Below are positions 62,664 to 64,000 of a DNA stretch of 64,000 nucleotides, piece by piece. Position numbers and translations under genes: made by a program. The notes under the pieces were generated by a model. The model made no database searches. It was given only the letters and a program-made list of their open reading frames with translations, and was not told the DNA's origin. Origin of the DNA: CAVQCJ01 sp963771835 (GTDB lineage Bacteria > Actinomycetota > Actinomycetes > Prado026); assembly GCA_963771835.1 (NCBI GenBank), contig CAVYVA010000001.1, positions 868,001-932,000 of the forward strand, given 5' to 3'. The first letter of the stretch is position 1. Each line of letters opens with the position of its first letter.

Positions 62664-64000
62664 CCGTCGAAGGCACCCGGTGACCGGGACCGGCGCCCCG
62701 GTCCCACGGCGTACAGCCGCCAGGGGTCCGGGACGCCCTTCAGGTCGAACACGCCCCGGTCCTCGAACACGATCCCGGACCCGGAGACCAGGTCCCGTAC
62801 CGTCTGCGACACCATGACCTCGGAGGGCCGGCGCTGGCCGCGATCCGGGCGCCCACCGAGACCGTGATCCCCCCGCACTTGCCCTCGATCAGCTCGCACT
62901 CGCCGGTGTGCACCCCGGCCCGGATCTGGATACCGAGGTCGCGGACCTGTTCGGCGACCTCGACCGCACACCTGATCGCCCGGGCCGGGCCGTCGAACGT
63001 CGCATAGAACCCGTCGCCCGCTGTGTCGTTCTCGACCCCGCGCCAGCGCGCCAGTGCGGCGCGGACGATGGCGTGGTGGGACAGGACCACGTTCTTCCAC
63101 GCGTGGTCGCCCATCGCCGCCTGCTGCGCCGTCGACCCGACGATGTCGGTGAACAGCACCGTCGACAGCACCCTGTCGACCTCGGGCGTCGGGCGGTCGC
63201 CGGTGAGGAACTCCTCGATCTCGTCGACGATCCCGTCCGAGTCGCCCAGGAAGGGGATGTGGTCGTCACCGGGCAGCTCGACGAGCCTGGCGTGCGGGAT
63301 GGTCTCGGCGAGGTACCGCGCCTGGTCGGCCGGGACGATCCGGTCGCCGACCCGCTGCAGCACCAGCGTCGGCGCCTGGATCGACGGGAGCACGGCACGG
63401 ACGTCGAGGTCGCGGAAGATGGTCGCGAGCTCGCGGTACGCGGTCGGAGAGGCGACCAGCCGCTCGAACCGCGCCCACCACCGCTTGAACCGGGGGTCGT
63501 CCGCGCCGCCGGGGCCCTGCAGGTCGAGGTTCTCCCCGGTGCCCATCTCGGACACGAACCGGTCGAAGAACTCGCGCTGCTCCTGCTCCGTCCGGCCGTA
63601 GGGGTGGTCCGGGCTGCGCACGGTCTTGGCCAGCGCGCCGTACAGGATCAGCGCGCTGGTGCGCTCCGGGTAGGTCGCGGCGAACAGCATCGTCATCGCC
63701 CCGCCGCGGGCACCGCCGAACACTGCGGCACGCTCGCTGCCCGCGGCGTCCATGACGGCTCGGAGGTCGTCCATCTGGGGTTCGAGGAACGGCGGCTCCG
63801 GACCCCGGTCGGACAGCCCCACGCCACGCATGTCGAAGAGGATGAGCCGGGAGAACGAGGCGAGCCGGTCCAGGTAGCGGGCCCACCTGGGGTCCTCCCA
63901 CATGATGTCGAGGTTCGACCAGATGCCCGTCGTGTACACGAGGTCGATCGGACCGTCGCCGACGACCGTGTAGGCGATCCGGACACCCGCGTTGTCCGCG
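62660..64000 (-). CDS. Alpha/beta hydrolase fused to class III adenylate/guanylate cyclase (5' end beyond window, one frameshift)
   Basis: The visible part starts inside the hydrolase (NAGVRIAYTVVGDGPIDLVY) and has LILFDMRGVGLSDRG, VFGGARGGAMTMLFAATYPE (where the nucleophile elbow reads GGARG without Ser) and PGDDHIPFLGD. The cyclase domain follows: VLFTDIVGSTAQQAAMGD, ENDTAGDGFYATFDGPARAI, RAGVHTGECE, and VGARIAASAG. The metal Asp residues (FTDIVGS, TAGDGF) are present, so cAMP synthesis is possible. A one-base loss in a C-run near 62828 shifts the frame before SEVMVSQTVRDLV. Such fusions are common in actinobacteria. The missing Ser argues for a sensor rather than catalytic hydrolase. Confidence 0.85.

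Overview
The window is high-G+C DNA (roughly 70% by eye) with dense, often ATGA/GTGA-overlapped genes. Several features point to an actinomycete: a primary sigma factor with a long Ala/Lys/Pro-rich N-terminus, mycothiol-dependent (DinB-type) enzymes, an F420-type LLM oxidoreductase, a PAC2 protein, a LAL (MalT-type) LuxR regulator, DUF4235/DUF7144/DUF6510 proteins and a SigE-family ECF factor. The genus cannot be fixed from the sequence. No tRNA, rRNA or CRISPR array was seen.

Layout. 1-17.4 kb is a stress/dormancy island: two DUF2252 paralogues, small membrane proteins, a CLC channel, a K+ channel, a carboxymuconolactone decarboxylase-like protein, a lipoprotein, an AI-2E/DUF4235/TMEM175/MFS operon, a LAL regulator, and a DUF1269-SHOCT-double-SHOCT set. 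Three of its operons share an upstream 16-bp pseudo-palindrome (TTTCMCCTAGGKGAAA). 17.4-23.3 kb is accessory DNA: a truncated membrane gene, a serine recombinase with a palindromic site, a DUF932 phage/plasmid-type gene, a NifX-like gene, a complete IS481-family element with a 6-bp target duplication, and short repeated hairpins. 23.3-44.4 kb is ordinary chromosome: sigA, HhH-GPD glycosylase, universal stress protein, CAP protein, MpaB, aldo-keto reductases, DUF445, PIG-L, PAC2, an ABC exporter, and a citryl-CoA lyase/acyl-CoA ligase pair. 44.4-51.1 kb is a redox and sulfur-handling region: a DUF6510/flavin reductase/sulfite-oxidase-like operon, a cyclic-nucleotide-binding protein, a SulP transporter, and a sulfide:quinone reductase-like/DsrC/DsrE operon. 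51.2-64 kb holds exonuclease III, an LLM oxidoreductase, a Kv-type channel, an amidase, secreted proteins, an ECF sigma pair, a formylglycine-generating enzyme, a beta-propeller protein and an alpha/beta-hydrolase-adenylate cyclase fusion cut by the right edge.

How they may work together. Five 14-bp sequences resembling DosR/DevR (hypoxia) boxes lie just upstream of the DUF7144 gene, the LAL regulator, a DinB-type gene, the SQR-DsrC-DsrE operon, and a small unit consisting of box, 41-codon ORF and terminator hairpin in the accessory zone. Together with the shared palindrome this suggests, as inference, a two-tier hypoxia/stationary-phase regulon. The small unit (20633-20819) is the best candidate for something undescribed.

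Caution. More than 20 single-base indels interrupt otherwise well-preserved reading frames. They are spread over the window, with clusters in the DUF932 gene and the beta-propeller gene. Frames either side of each indel remain clean, so many are probably assembly errors rather than true pseudogenes. Affected genes are annotated across the break.
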